Notes: a model not told the origin generated them from the sequence alone. Positions 45,129 to 53,273 are shown, numbered from the stretch's first letter. The stretch is DNA of 64,000 nucleotides from Brevibacillus reuszeri (GCF_001187725.1 NZ_LGIQ01000007.1:58323-122322); one strand, 5' to 3'. Numbers and translations: made by a program.

Positions 45129-45581
45129 TTAGCGTAGTTTTTTTACCATCGCGATATGCTCGATGCCAGCTTCGTCGAAGACATCTCCGTGCGTTTCGTA
45201 ACCGAGCTTTTCGTAGAAACGCTGCGCGTGCGTCTGTGCATTTAGCTTAAGTGTTTCAAAGCCTTGTCTCTTGGCCTTATCTTCCATGGCTATCATGATC
45301 TCGCGTCCGAGTCCAGTGCCGCGCTCATTTTTAATGACGGCCACTCGCTCGATTTTACCAACGCCAGGTGCGTAGGTTCGCAGTCTGCTCGATCCTACTG
45401 GCAGCTGGTCCTTGTAGGCGACAAAATGAATCGTCCCACTATTTGCTTTGTCATGTTCATCGATTTCCAAGTCCGCAGGTACTTCCTGTTCCACAATGAA
45501 AACGGCTTTGCGAACGGAAAGGGCGTCTTCCATTTCTTTTTCGGTGCTGACGGACTGGATTTGGTAGGTAGCTTGGGTCAT
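45129..45581 (-). CDS. yjcF: GNAT N-acetyltransferase (YjcF-like)
   Basis: 150 residues; ATG 45581 is chosen over GTG 45590 because GGAAG lies 8 bases before it. The acetyl-CoA loop is VAVIKNERGTGLGREIM, and the family pattern VRKAVFIVEQEVPADLEIDEHDK matches YjcF/ElaA-type acetyltransferases. It is downstream of yjcG and yjcH homologues, the same three genes that cluster in B. subtilis. Confidence 0.82.
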   Translation of the reverse strand: MTQATYQIQSVSTEKEMEDALSVRKAVFIVEQEVPADLEIDEHDKANSGTIHFVAYKDQLPVGSSRLRTYAPGVGKIERVAVIKNERGTGLGREIMIAMEDKAKRQGFETLKLNAQTHAQRFYEKLGYETHGDVFDEAGIEHIAMVKKLR

Positions 45582-45602
45582 CGTGTACACTTCCTTTTTT
45601 GA

Positions 45603-45641
45603 GAAAAAAGATTCCTCCCTGCTGGTAAGGAAGCAGGGAGG
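45603..45641 (-). terminator. Terminator of the yjcG-like gene
   Basis: A perfect 10-bp stem CCTCCCTGCT/AGCAGGGAGG and, on the minus strand, an AATCTTTTTTC tail. Confidence 0.85.
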
Positions 45642-45661
45642 GTAGTATTATCAGTCTTGCT

Positions 45662-46171
45662 TTACTTTTTTAAGAGGAAAGTCTGATAAACGCTCCAAAT
45701 GCCATCTTCCAATTGGTAGATCAAGTGGAAGCGATCAATTTCACTCGTTAAGTCGAGTTTAGCCATGCTCAATTGACCCGTTACATCCCGTAGCTCATCG
45801 TCGGACAGATCACGTCCGATGGTCAAATGCGGAACGAAAGCATAGGTCTCTTTTTCGTTTACACATTGGTTCACGATTTTTTGGTGCAGCTCGTTAAATG
45901 GCTCCTTGTTTTGGACAGCCATATAGATGACGTTATTCGTCGGATGGAAAGAAGAAAAACGGTGGAAACTTGCTGTAAAGCTATCAGTTGAGGAGGCAAC
46001 CTGCTCCAGATGACTAACCAGCTCTTGCAGTTTGGATTCGTCCAGTTCGAAGCCTTCTTTTAAGCGAATATACGGAGGCACCAGAGCATATGCCGGGTCG
46101 TAACGCTTTCGGTAAGAATTGGCGACTTCTTGCACCTTGCTGGATGGGAAAACTACGATACTGTACATCAT
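45662..46171 (-). CDS. yjcG: YjcG-like 2H phosphoesterase superfamily protein
   Basis: 169 residues from ATG 46171 (AAGGAGGAG upstream). The start MMYSIVVFPSSKVQEVANSYRKRYDPAYALVPPYIRLKEGF and FSSFHPTNNVIYMAV, FVPHLTIGRDLSDDEL, DRFHLIYQLEDG follow the YjcG family closely. The second 2H motif HLTIG is intact, but the first, normally HLTL, reads YIRL here, so one of the two catalytic histidines is missing. Confidence 0.85.
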   Translation of the reverse strand: MMYSIVVFPSSKVQEVANSYRKRYDPAYALVPPYIRLKEGFELDESKLQELVSHLEQVASSTDSFTASFHRFSSFHPTNNVIYMAVQNKEPFNELHQKIVNQCVNEKETYAFVPHLTIGRDLSDDELRDVTGQLSMAKLDLTSEIDRFHLIYQLEDGIWSVYQTFLLKK

Positions 46172-46318
46172 AAGAACCACTCCTCCTTCACTATCTCTCA
46201 TGCTCTTGCATCCTACTATTTTAACAGAAAATTCTTCATTTGTGTAATGTTACGCGTGGGTCCGTATATTCCAGAGGCCACGGGAAAGACTGTGTAGTGC
46301 AAGGAGGTGCCGTACAGC

Positions 46319-46477
46319 ATGTATATGGCCATGATGATTACATTCATTTTTCTCGTCTTGCTCTTGCTGTCTGTACTGACTTTCACCATCCTGTCGGCAA
46401 TACGGAAAGGCGATTTCGAAGACGCGCTCGTACCGGCAGTGAAGGAAGAAGGTCCGCAGGAAGAACAGCCACGGTAA
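46319..46477 (+). CDS. Small single-helix membrane protein, CcoS-like shape
   Basis: A 52-residue protein; ATG 46319 lies 10 bases after a strong AAGGAGGTG. One membrane helix (residues 4-27) is followed by IRKGDFEDALVPAVKEEGPQ, resembling the xGxFxD region after the helix of CcoS oxidase-assembly proteins. No cco genes are adjacent, so the identity is only suggestive. It is convergent with the esterase gene, 2 bases apart. Confidence 0.55.
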   Translation: MYMAMMITFIFLVLLLLSVLTFTILSAIRKGDFEDALVPAVKEEGPQEEQPR

Positions 46478-46479
46478 GT

Positions 46480-47184
46480 TTACCCGTAAAGCGTGCACAG
46501 CATGCGCGGTAGATTGGCTTGCCAAAAGCCCCACGTATGGTCACCCTCAAAGGTCTCATAGACCAGGGTGGCCATTTTCTTTTGCAAAATATCCCGTAAT
46601 TCGTTGTTAGCAGAGACGAGATCGAGAGTTCCGCGTCCAGATTGAACTGCTGTCTCTTCCGTGCCGATTTCCAGGTACAGGTTCAGTGGAACGATAAAGT
46701 CAGTCTCTGCGACACGCTCGTTCAAAGATGTGTCCATCGCAGCAGATTGGCATGCTACTTGGCCAAAGGTATGCGGGTAAGATAAAGCCGTAAAAAGGGA
46801 AACGACACCTCCGAGCGATTCGCCCAGGAGCGTTCGGCCATTGCCGAGGGGGTGTGTAGAATAATGCGTATCAATGTAGCTAACCACCTCTTCCGCTAGA
46901 AAACGACGGTAGGACAGATGCTCCTGTCCATCAGGATGGTAGCGGCTTTGCCGTTTCGTTTTATCCACAGGCAGGAAAACGGCTAGGAGATCAGGGAGCT
47001 TTTTTTCTTCGATTAGCTTGTCCAACAGTGTTGCCATTCTGCCCATAGACAAGTAATCCTCTCCATCCTGTACATAAATGACCGGATAGGAATAGAGCGG
47101 CGAGTAACGGGCAGGGGTGTAGACGATCAGCTTTTCCGGCGATCCGAGATGCCGACTGTCCAAAGTGATTTCCTCAAGAGCCAC
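46480..47184 (-). CDS. yjcH: Esterase (YjcH / enterochelin-esterase-like)
   Basis: 234 residues from GTG 47184 after AAGGAGG. Alpha/beta hydrolase of the putative-esterase family: VIYVQDGEDYLSMGRMATLLDKLIEEKKLPDLLAVFLP, nucleophile LGESLGGVVS, and a C-terminal His in FEGDHTWGFW. It clusters with yjcG and yjcF homologues. Confidence 0.85.
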   Translation of the reverse strand: MALEEITLDSRHLGSPEKLIVYTPARYSPLYSYPVIYVQDGEDYLSMGRMATLLDKLIEEKKLPDLLAVFLPVDKTKRQSRYHPDGQEHLSYRRFLAEEVVSYIDTHYSTHPLGNGRTLLGESLGGVVSLFTALSYPHTFGQVACQSAAMDTSLNERVAETDFIVPLNLYLEIGTEETAVQSGRGTLDLVSANNELRDILQKKMATLVYETFEGDHTWGFWQANLPRMLCTLYG

Positions 47185-47278
47185 AGCGTTGTCCTCCTTA
47201 ACGGATGTTCTGGTGCTAATTATACAGGAGCTGGGGAGGCTTGCCCAAGTGTTTCGTGTGTTCGATTTGAATGAAAGA

Positions 47279-47306
47279 TTGTCGCAATTTTGCCATCGTG
47301 TGATAC
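47279..47306 (+). promoter_or_regulatory. Possible promoter of the PgpA-like gene
   Basis: TTGTCG at 47279 and TGATAC at 47301, spaced 16 bases, about 50 bases before the ATG. Confidence 0.4.
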
Positions 47307-47354
47307 TATGATAAAAACGACTTCACTCGATTTGCGGAAGGGGTTGTCTCTTAT

Positions 47355-47948
47355 ATGAAGAAGCAAGTTCACAGCATCGAAGTCAGAAATGCAGCTCTCG
47401 CACGCCTGTCAGAACGCGGCGTGACAGTAGAGGATATCGCAGAGATCGTGTATCTCATGCAGTCACCATACCATCCAGGCTTGACCATTGAGCCATGCAT
47501 AGAAAGCGTGAAAGCCGTACTGGAAAAACGCGAAATGCAGCATGCCATTTTAGTTGGAATTGAACTGGATACACTCGCTGAAAAAGGACTTTTGTCCGAG
47601 CCGCTTCAATCTATCATTGCAACAGACGAAGGACTGTTTGGCTGCGACGAGACATTGGCACTTGGGTCCGTATTTGGATATGGAAGTATCGCGGTGACGA
47701 CCTTTGGTCATTTGGATAAGCATAAGGTTGGCGTAATTAAACGTTTGGATACAAAAACGGCTGAGGGCCGTGTGCATACGTTCTTGGATGATTTGGTTGC
47801 GAGTGTGGCTGCCAATGCGTCCAGTCGGATGGCTCACCGGATGAGAGATGAGCAGGAGGCTGAGATGGCAAGAGCAGAGGCGCTGCGTGAGCATGGGTCC
47901 GAGCTGCGCGTGGAGGAGAAAGGCAAAGGAACTGAGCAGGCTGGGTAG
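47355..47948 (+). CDS. yutG: Phosphatidylglycerophosphatase A family protein (YutG-like)
   Basis: 197 residues. The pattern RGVTVEDIAEIVYLMQSPYHPGLTIEPCIESVKAVLEKREMQHAILVGIELDTLAEKGLL ... DEGLFGCDETLALGSVFGYGSIAVTTFGHLDK ... VHTFLDDLVASVAANASSRMAH follows YutG/PgpA. Members dephosphorylate phosphatidylglycerol phosphate. The last ~35 residues are a Glu/Arg-rich helical tail. It is the last chromosomal protein gene before the tRNAs. Confidence 0.88.
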   Translation: MKKQVHSIEVRNAALARLSERGVTVEDIAEIVYLMQSPYHPGLTIEPCIESVKAVLEKREMQHAILVGIELDTLAEKGLLSEPLQSIIATDEGLFGCDETLALGSVFGYGSIAVTTFGHLDKHKVGVIKRLDTKTAEGRVHTFLDDLVASVAANASSRMAHRMRDEQEAEMARAEALREHGSELRVEEKGKGTEQAG

Positions 47949-48124
47949 GTTTGCTGGGGGTTTTGCTTTGGGGGAATTGTTACCTAACTATCTTTAGCGG
48001 TTAGAGGAGGAAGAGCCATTTTCTTTGTGGAGTCCGATTTGTACGCGGGGCGGTTCGGGGTTGTGAGCTGCTTTGGGTATGAGGTGGCTTTGCGGAGGGG
48101 GTGGCTTTTTTGGTTGGAGGGATT

Positions 48125-48151
48125 GGGGAGTAAGGGGTAAGGGGTAAGGGG
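48125..48151 (+). repeat. TAAGGGG repeat with G-quadruplex potential
   Basis: Four GGGG tracts separated by AGTAA, TAA and TAA, containing three tandem TAAGGGG units. It lies in the otherwise featureless 387-bp G-rich spacer (47949-48335) between the PgpA-like gene and the tRNA promoter; I see no gene in that spacer. Confidence 0.7.
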
Positions 48152-48276
48152 CGAAACCTTGCAGTTTATGTTTTGGAAAAAAGGGTTTGGGGGCGATCAT
48201 GCAAGGTGTTTTTCTTGGGTTTTTTAGTGTTCTTTTGGTACGAGTGAAAAAAATTACAAAAAATCATTATTTCCTC

Positions 48277-48305
48277 TTGAATTTGATTTCGTGATGCTGT
48301 ATAGT
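48277..48305 (+). promoter_or_regulatory. Promoter of the tRNA pair
   Basis: TTGAAT at 48277, 17 bases, TATAGT at 48300; 30 bases before the first tRNA. Confidence 0.75.
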
Positions 48306-48335
48306 AATAAATGTGATCGACGTCCGAGACGATTC

Positions 48336-48412
48336 GGGCCCTTAGCTCAGTTGGTCAGAGCGGTCGGCTCATAACCGATTGGTCGTAGGTTCGAGTCCTA
48401 CAGGGCCCACCA
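48336..48412 (+). tRNA. tRNA with CAT anticodon (probably tRNA-Ile2, else Met)
   Basis: 77 bases with encoded CCA. Acceptor GGGCCCT pairs with AGGGCCC; D arm TTAGCTCAGTTGG; anticodon loop CTCATAA; T arm GTAGGTTCGAGTCCTAC. The GGGCCCTTAG start is closer to the isoleucine tRNA whose C34 is changed to lysidine than to elongator Met, but the modification cannot be seen. Confidence 0.93.
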
Positions 48413-48440
48413 TTAAATGATTACATAAGCAAGTCCCAAT

Positions 48441-48516
48441 GATCCGGTAGCTCAGTTGGGAGAGCACCATCTTGACAGGGTGGGGGTCGCTGGTTCGAAC
48501 CCAGTCCGGATCACCA
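48441..48516 (+). tRNA. tRNA-Val (GAC)
   Basis: 76 bases with encoded CCA. Acceptor GATCCGG/CCGGATC; anticodon loop CTTGACA gives GAC; T arm CTGGTTCGAACCCAG. Its 3' end is the probable attachment site for the element to its right. Confidence 0.95.
48490..48516 (+). other. Probable attachment site (attL) in the tRNA-Val 3' end
   Basis: The integrase gene begins 4 bases past the CCA and points toward the tRNA, the usual arrangement for tRNA-integrated elements. No second copy of the tRNA 3' end is present before 64000, so the right end lies outside the window and the core length is not defined. Confidence 0.6.
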
Positions 48517-48519
48517 TAC

Positions 48520-49650
48520 TTAGAACGTTAAAATCCCTTGGTAGACAAGGGGTTTTTGATTTTTATCAATACAAAGACATATGTTTTGTTGGTGCGAATT
48601 TATAAAGTTGGCGCGAATGATGTTTTTATTTGGCTTCTTTATTTTGAAAGAACACTTGCCGAATGCATCCGCTGTATCCTTCTGAATGTTAGGCAGGACA
48701 TGGGCGTATCGGTCGATCATCTTGATATCAGACCATCCCATTCGCTCAGCAACAATTTTAGGATTAACATTTGCTTTAAGGAGCATTGTAGCATGAGTAT
48801 GGCGCAGATCGTGGAAACGTATTTTTTTCACACCCGCTTTTTCAATTATGCGATAGAAAGTACGCATAAGATTTCTTGGAGTAAGTGGTGTTCCAACTGT
48901 AGTCGAAATAACTAGCCCATTATCTTGAAATGATCCTGGTCCTGCCTCTAATCTTTCCGCTTTGCTTCTCTTCGCGAGCTTACGAAGTGCATTGACAGTC
49001 TCAGCATCGATAGCTACTGTTCTGTTACCTGAATCGGTTTTTGCACCAACCTGCATTTCTTTTCCATCATGGCTAAGAGTCTGTGTAATGGAGAGAATAC
49101 CAGTATCTAGATTGACGTCTTTCCATCTTAATCCTAATATTTCTCCCTGCCGCATGCCGGTTGTTAATGCAAGAAGAAAAGCTACATAGTAGCGATCTTT
49201 CTCCGCAATTTTGAGGAATTCATGAGCCTCATCTACTTCCCAAACTTCCATTTCTTTTTTTCTAGCCTTGGGCCTCTCCAAAACTGAAGCAACATTTTTT
49301 GCAACCATTTCCCAACTTACGGCTTTATTTAAGGAGTCATTAATGATCGTGTGTACTTTTTGTATATTTTCATCCGAGAGACGACCCGTTTCAAATAAAT
49401 CGTTGTACAAGTCTTGAATATGGCGCGGGGTGAGCTTCGATAATTCTATTTGTCCGAGCGTAGGAAGTATATGATTATTTACCAAGCCAGAGTATGTCTC
49501 CAGTGTTCTCCGTTGCACTTTTGTTTGCTTGTCTTTTAACCAGTCAGCCATGAATGATGAGTACATCATTTTTGAAGGCTCAACATATGTCCCCTTATTC
49601 AGCTCGTTTTGTATTTTGGTCATTGCAGCTTCAGCTTCTTTTTTTGTTTT
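48520..49650 (-). pseudogene. Tyrosine recombinase/integrase, N-terminus removed by an IS
   Basis: About 367 residues can still be read from ATG 49623. The core-binding domain (FMADWLKDKQTKVQRRTLETYSGLVNNHILPTLG) and the catalytic domain are intact, with Arg in TTGMRQGEILGLRW, HDLRH and the Tyr in MIDRYAHV. Upstream in frame TSKTKKEAEAAM continues, the end of the usual arm-binding domain, but it breaks off at the IS boundary (49651). Sequence beyond the IS does not restore it, so about 50-60 N-terminal residues are lost. It may be inactive or retain partial function. Confidence 0.8.
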
Positions 49651-50911
49651 TGAAGTGCACCCCTTAGAACAGACATTGGATTAAGCCCCTGGTTTATCCG
49701 ATGAAATCTAAGGGGTATATTTTTTATGGTGAAAAAGGGACAGAAGTTTAGAAATTATCCGTATGAATTAAAAAAGAAGCCGTACGACTACATATTGAGG
49801 AAGGTTGGACATACCGCCGAATCATGGAACATCTGGGGATTCCAGATCGACACAGGCTTAAAATATGGATGAAAAAATACAAGCTATTAGGCGAATTTGG
49901 ACTTATGGATCAGCGAGGGAGACGTGAAGAATATATTGATCAAGACCGATATGTTCAAAAGCTCAGACGAGAGAACTCTATGCTAAAAAAGTGTTTAAAA
50001 ATCTGGATGCAGGAGGTAAGTATACAGCGATCAAGCAGGTAGCTGGTGAGTATACCATCAGTGAGCTGTGCAAGCTATTTGGAGTCTCAAGAAGTGGATA
50101 CTACGCATATTTGAAACGTAGAGCAACAGATCGGGACAAGCTTGTTGAAAGACCTAATCAAGGCAGTTTATAAGAAGTACGATAGTAAATATGGATATAG
50201 ACAAATCCAACTATTTCTACTGTAAGACCACGGAGTGTGGATCAACCATAAGAAGGTACTACGTCTCATGCAAGATATGAGGCTCCGTTCCCGAATACGC
50301 CGCAAGTATCGAAGTCATTCGGTTTCATCCACAGGGGGACGAGTTGCCGAGAATGTCCTTCAACGTGAATTTCATGCAGACGCACCTAATAAAAAATGGG
50401 TAACGGATGTCACACAGTATCGTGTTGCGGATACTTGGCTCTACCTATCTGCCATTAAGGATTTGTTTAATAATGAAATTGTGGCTTATCAAATGGGAGC
50501 TCGTAATGACAATCAGTTGGTCCTACGGACCTTCCAGAAAGCCTTTGAAAAGACGGAAGACGTGACTGGACTGATCGTTCATAGCGATCAAGGATTCCAG
50601 TACACGTCCCACGCTTACCACGACATGCTGCCAAAGGTTGGCGCCCAAATCAGCATGTCTCGAAGAGGCAATTGTTATGATAACGCCTCAATGGAGAGCT
50701 TCTTCTCCCATCTTAAAACGGAAGGGCTCTACCCTTATGATATCCGAAGCGTGGATGAAGCACAAAGACGAATTGAAGAGTATATCCAACTTTACAACCA
50801 TAATCGGCCGCAAAGAAAATTAAAAAAGCTGACGCCCGTAGAATTCAGGCGTCAGCTATCGGCCAAAAGGCCGGGGTTTTTCTCAATGTCTACATATCGG
50901 GGTCTTGACCA
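49651..50911 (+). mobile_element. IS3-family (IS150-group) insertion sequence, degenerate
   Basis: A 1261-bp element beginning TG and ending CA. The 28-base ends share ACCCC at position 9 and AGACATTG at the inner edge. No target duplication is seen (flanks TTT and AAA), and the flanks belong to different genes, so deletion accompanied or followed insertion. It carries two overlapping transposase frames on the plus strand, both damaged. Confidence 0.8.
49726..50911 (+). pseudogene. IS3-family transposase OrfA/OrfB remnants
   Basis: OrfA (MVKKGQKFRNYPYELKK ...) shifts frame at the A run near 49767 and resumes as MEHLGIPDRHRLKIWMKKYKLLGEFG. OrfB shows the HTH-like KYTAIKQVAGEYTISELCKLFGVSRSGYYAYL, a second frameshift near 50142, and a CAA-to-TAA change at about 50222. 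The DDE core is otherwise intact: WVTDVTQ, VHSDQGFQYT, NASMESFFSHLKTE. At least three lesions make it inactive. Confidence 0.85.
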
Positions 50912-51082
50912 AAAAGGATTTTGTTGTTGAGAGGGATTTATTTGGCTTAGCGTTTGATGTGCAATGTTGTCATCAGCGGAATATTTTACCGCAAACTCAT
51001 CTCTTTTTCTCAGATCTCTCTTTCTGTGGAAAAAGCATGCGACGACGATTAGAGCTGCCAAAGTACCAAGAAGATATAACAT
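50912..51082 (-). pseudogene. Small membrane protein cut at its C-terminus by the IS
   Basis: From ATG 51082 (GGTGGGG upstream) it reads MLYLLGTLAALIVVACFFHRKRDLRKRDEF ... QQQNPF up to the IS end, then continues into IS sequence. One N-terminal membrane helix and a charged cytoplasmic tail. Unrecognised; the native C-terminus is lost. Confidence 0.5.
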
Positions 51083-51169
51083 CTGTTACCCCACCGTTCA
51101 GCAAGAATAATTTCATTTTAACAGTTTTTTCCTGAAAAAGCACTACAGGGTAATTTAACAAAATGCTCA

Positions 51170-51484
51170 TTATGTATCAATTGACTTGAATAAACCGCCA
51201 GTATGGAGGTTGTACATAAGTGTATCAAGTTCTTCATTTAGTTTTTTGAAATCTTCACTAGTGGCATATTGAGTTTGAGTTTGAAGCTGGCTAATGATCC
51301 AAAACACGTTACGTACAATTCTTCTACTTATTTCTGTTTTTGTACCGAGATGTACACTGATTTCTTCAAATAGATTGTATAAGGTATCAAATTTTTGTCG
51401 GTCAACGATGGAACATGGTCTTAAATCGCACAATATTTCGAGACACAAATCTTCTAATCTCTTTTCTAATTGATTCAGTGTCAT
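51170..51484 (-). CDS. Hypothetical helical protein
   Basis: 104 residues from ATG 51484 (GGAGGCG upstream). Wholly helical, soluble, MTLNQLEKRLEDLCLEILCDLRP at the start. Not recognised. AT-rich like the rest of the element. Confidence 0.6.
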   Translation of the reverse strand: MTLNQLEKRLEDLCLEILCDLRPCSIVDRQKFDTLYNLFEEISVHLGTKTEISRRIVRNVFWIISQLQTQTQYATSEDFKKLNEELDTLMYNLHTGGLFKSIDT

Positions 51485-51572
51485 CTAAACGCCTCCAAAA
51501 ATTAGGGGGAAGATTTTAACAACATTATACAGATAAGACTGCTGATAGTTAACACAATGTGTGGAGAGATAA

Positions 51573-51803
51573 CTATCGTCTTTTTAAAGGTTTTGTTGGT
51601 CTAGTAGAACAATGATGACAATTCATGTCTAAGCATTTCTCTTGCTTCCACTCATTACAACTTGGGCAAAAGTCAGCATCAAATTTGTCGTAATAAACAA
51701 GGTTCTTTCTACAAACTGAACAGATTTGTTTCAAAATGCAACCACCAATTTTCATGCCATTGATGCCGACTCTTCTTTTGTTCCTATTCTCATATATTTT
51801 CAT
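51573..51803 (-). CDS. Small zinc-ribbon-like protein
   Basis: 76 residues from ATG 51803 (GAGGTGA upstream). Four Cys pairs or near pairs (CSVC, CPSC, CLDMNC, CHHC) in the C-terminal half suggest one or two structural zinc sites. Unrecognised. Confidence 0.55.
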   Translation of the reverse strand: MKIYENRNKRRVGINGMKIGGCILKQICSVCRKNLVYYDKFDADFCPSCNEWKQEKCLDMNCHHCSTRPTKPLKRR

Positions 51804-52113
51804 TCGATCACCTCAAGTAATAATGAAAAATCTATCAACTTAATTTTATGCATTTGGTAGCGTAGAGGAAAGAAACTATTCATTTATCACATTAGTTATG
51901 GAGGGAAGCGCGATGAAACCACGAGGCAAGCTTTATTAGAGCGATTGGCAAAATGGTACGAGGACATGGGCCTGACCTAAACAAAATGACCGATGTTGAG
52001 TTAGAGAATCGGCACGAAGGCGTTCAAAGTATGCCGTGTGACTAGAGAAGGTAGCGTTTTACAAGACATTTATCGATACAGCATCCAAGAGGCAATATGT
52101 ATGGCAGCAGTAA
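51804..52113 (+). other. Spacer with a gene remnant
   Basis: A 310-bp AT-rich stretch with no intact gene. A plus-strand frame ending at a TAA at 51978 reads KLFIYHISYGGKRDETTRQ and continues ALLERLAKWYEDMGLT without an upstream start; it looks like the 3' tail of a decayed phage-type gene. Confidence 0.4.
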
Positions 52114-52149
52114 ATTTAACACTACGGTAATTTTGAAAAATGCACGTAA

Positions 52150-52185
52150 TAAAAAATACCCTCGGGTTACCGAGGGCGTTGATGG
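52150..52185 (-). terminator. Unit A terminator with CCATCAAC box
   Basis: On the minus strand CCATCAACG, then CCCTCGG-TAAC-CCGAGGG and TATTTTTT. The CCATCAAC is complementary to the GTTGATGG just before the unit's domain V. Confidence 0.85.
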
Positions 52186-52188
52186 AAA

Positions 52189-52485
52189 CTATTCAAAAAC
52201 TTTGAAAGTGAAACTATATGATGCCTTACCGCTAATTCCATCATTTGCTGTAATAGTAACAGTTGTTTCGCCCACTTTAAGAGGTTTGAATGTAGCAACG
52301 CCAGTTATGCTGTTGATGGAAACTTCTCCGATACTGCTGTCAAGTATAGCGATGGAATAAGTTAGAGGATCACCATCTGGATCTGTAAAAGAGTTGGAAA
52401 AATCATAAGGGGAATTAACGAAACTTAATGGAGTCTGAAGCATAATGATTTGATTGGAAACTACTACTTCAGGAATTCGATTGCT
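52189..52485 (-). CDS. Unit A start-less 3'-exon ORF, cadherin/Ig-like module
   Basis: 98 residues reading from AGC 52485, directly after the intron-like block: SNRIPEVVVSNQIIMLQTPL, then SFVNSPYDFSNSFTDPDGDP and LTYSIAILDSS ... VGETTVTITANDGISGKASYSFTFKVFE. This is a complete beta-sandwich module of the cadherin-like/He_PIG type found in bacterial surface proteins. There is no ATG at the head and an in-frame TAA lies just upstream in the conserved block, so it should be expressed only after joining to another exon. The internal ATG 52443 has no ribosome site. Confidence 0.75.
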   Translation of the reverse strand, partial: SNRIPEVVVSNQIIMLQTPLSFVNSPYDFSNSFTDPDGDPLTYSIAILDSSIGEVSINSITGVATFKPLKVGETTVTITANDGISGKASYSFTFKVFE

Positions 52486-52575
52486 ATTCTCGACTTATTC
52501 CCTTCTATATGCGAGGGTTTTCGTTCGAGCCTACACCGTACAGGCGCCTTTCAGCGCATACGGCGTTCCATCAAC
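52483..52575 (-). ncRNA. Unit A group II intron domain V-VI block (93 bp)
   Basis: Domain V lies at 52533-52566 (34 nt) with the CGC triad, a GAAA tetraloop and lower stem CCGTA/TACGG. Compared with the other copies two pairs have changed together (A-T for G-C and C-G for A-T), which keeps the hairpin. Domain VI follows, closed by CTCGA/TCGAG, and ends GAGAAT before AGC. GTTGATGG-type sequence (here CTGTTGATGG) precedes domain V. Confidence 0.8.
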
Positions 52576-52754
52576 AGATAAGAAAGAGTGTTTTACAACG
52601 GGCACATATAACATACGCCATTCTATTTATAACTGTCTGCTAACTAAAGTTATAACTTTTGGCGGCTCTGTTATAAACGAGCTGAGCTTTACAAAACACA
52701 CGATTTGTTAAATAGTCAGGCAGTTGCGGCAGGGGAGAGCTTTCGGTTTGGACG

Positions 52755-52792
52755 AAAAAATACCCCCGGGTTGTCCCGAGGGCTGTTGATGG
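52755..52792 (-). terminator. Unit B terminator with CCATCAAC box
   Basis: Minus strand: CCATCAACAG, stem CCCTCGGGA/TCCCGGGGG-type with a short loop, then TATTTTTT. Confidence 0.85.
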
Positions 52793-52796
52793 ATAA

Positions 52797-53183
52797 TTAA
52801 TTTTTAGTAATATTCAATACCATCTCTTGTGTGTGTTTTGAATCAACAGTAACGAAAAATTTATACGTTCCTGCAGAAGGCATTGTGTAAGATCCTAAGT
52901 CAAAAATGATTAACTGTCCTTTACCAAGGGTAATATTAGGAATCGTAATTACCGAGCCATTAATTTTATCAGCACCTATTTCATTACGAGCAGAAGCAAT
53001 GTAATACAAATCGGTTGCATCTGGAATGAAGACATCATTCAAATCAAAAGTTAGAGTCGCGTTTTTTAATGGCTGGGTGGTGAGAAATTTTGGCATAAGG
53101 TATTGGGAGGAGCCTTCAACGAAATGGTAGGGATATTGACCATTTAGATTGTCTTGCAAAGTGAATATTGGGTCAGTATAGCT
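52797..53183 (-). CDS. Unit B start-less 3'-exon ORF, beta-rich module
   Basis: 128 residues from AGC 53183: SYTDPIFTLQDNLNGQYPYH, then FVEGSSQYLMPKFLTTQPLK and NATLTFDLNDVFIPDATDLYYIASARNEIGADK ... AGTYKFFVTVDSKHTQEMVLNITKN. No DPDxD motif, but alternating strands suggest a beta-sandwich; a separate module type from units A, C and E. It is in the same frame relative to the conserved block as the other four. Confidence 0.72.
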   Translation of the reverse strand, partial: SYTDPIFTLQDNLNGQYPYHFVEGSSQYLMPKFLTTQPLKNATLTFDLNDVFIPDATDLYYIASARNEIGADKINGSVITIPNITLGKGQLIIFDLGSYTMPSAGTYKFFVTVDSKHTQEMVLNITKN

Positions 53184-53273
53184 ATTCTCGACTTATTCCC
53201 TTCTCTTTTTGAGGGTTTTCGTTCGAGTCTACACCGTGCGGGCGACTTTCATCGCACACGGCGTTCCATCAAC
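53181..53273 (-). ncRNA. Unit B group II intron domain V-VI block (93 bp)
   Basis: Domain V at 53231-53264 with CGC triad, GAAA tetraloop and stems CCGTG/CACGG and GCGA/TCGC. Domain VI has the CTCGA/TCGAG closure and CCCTC...GAAGGG inner stem. The upstream ~150 bp on the minus strand is related to that of unit E. Confidence 0.82.

Larger units (their letters stand above)
52114..52715. mobile_element. Intron-exon unit A, bounded by 13-bp inverted repeats
   Basis: The left border ATTTAACACTACG (52114) and right border CGATTTGTTAAAT (52703) are imperfect inverted repeats, 602 bp apart. Inside, on the minus strand, are a ~125-bp leader, the 93-bp domain V-VI block, a start-less ORF and a terminator. 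Units C and D have the same borders. Confidence 0.55.

Noticed and set aside
45662..47184. A toxin-antitoxin pair in the yjc region
   Set aside because: The three proteins match the yjcF/yjcG/yjcH families and their normal clustering.
47949..48335. A gene in the G-rich spacer before the tRNAs
   Set aside because: Short frames have low-complexity products, no ribosome sites and no recognisable motif.
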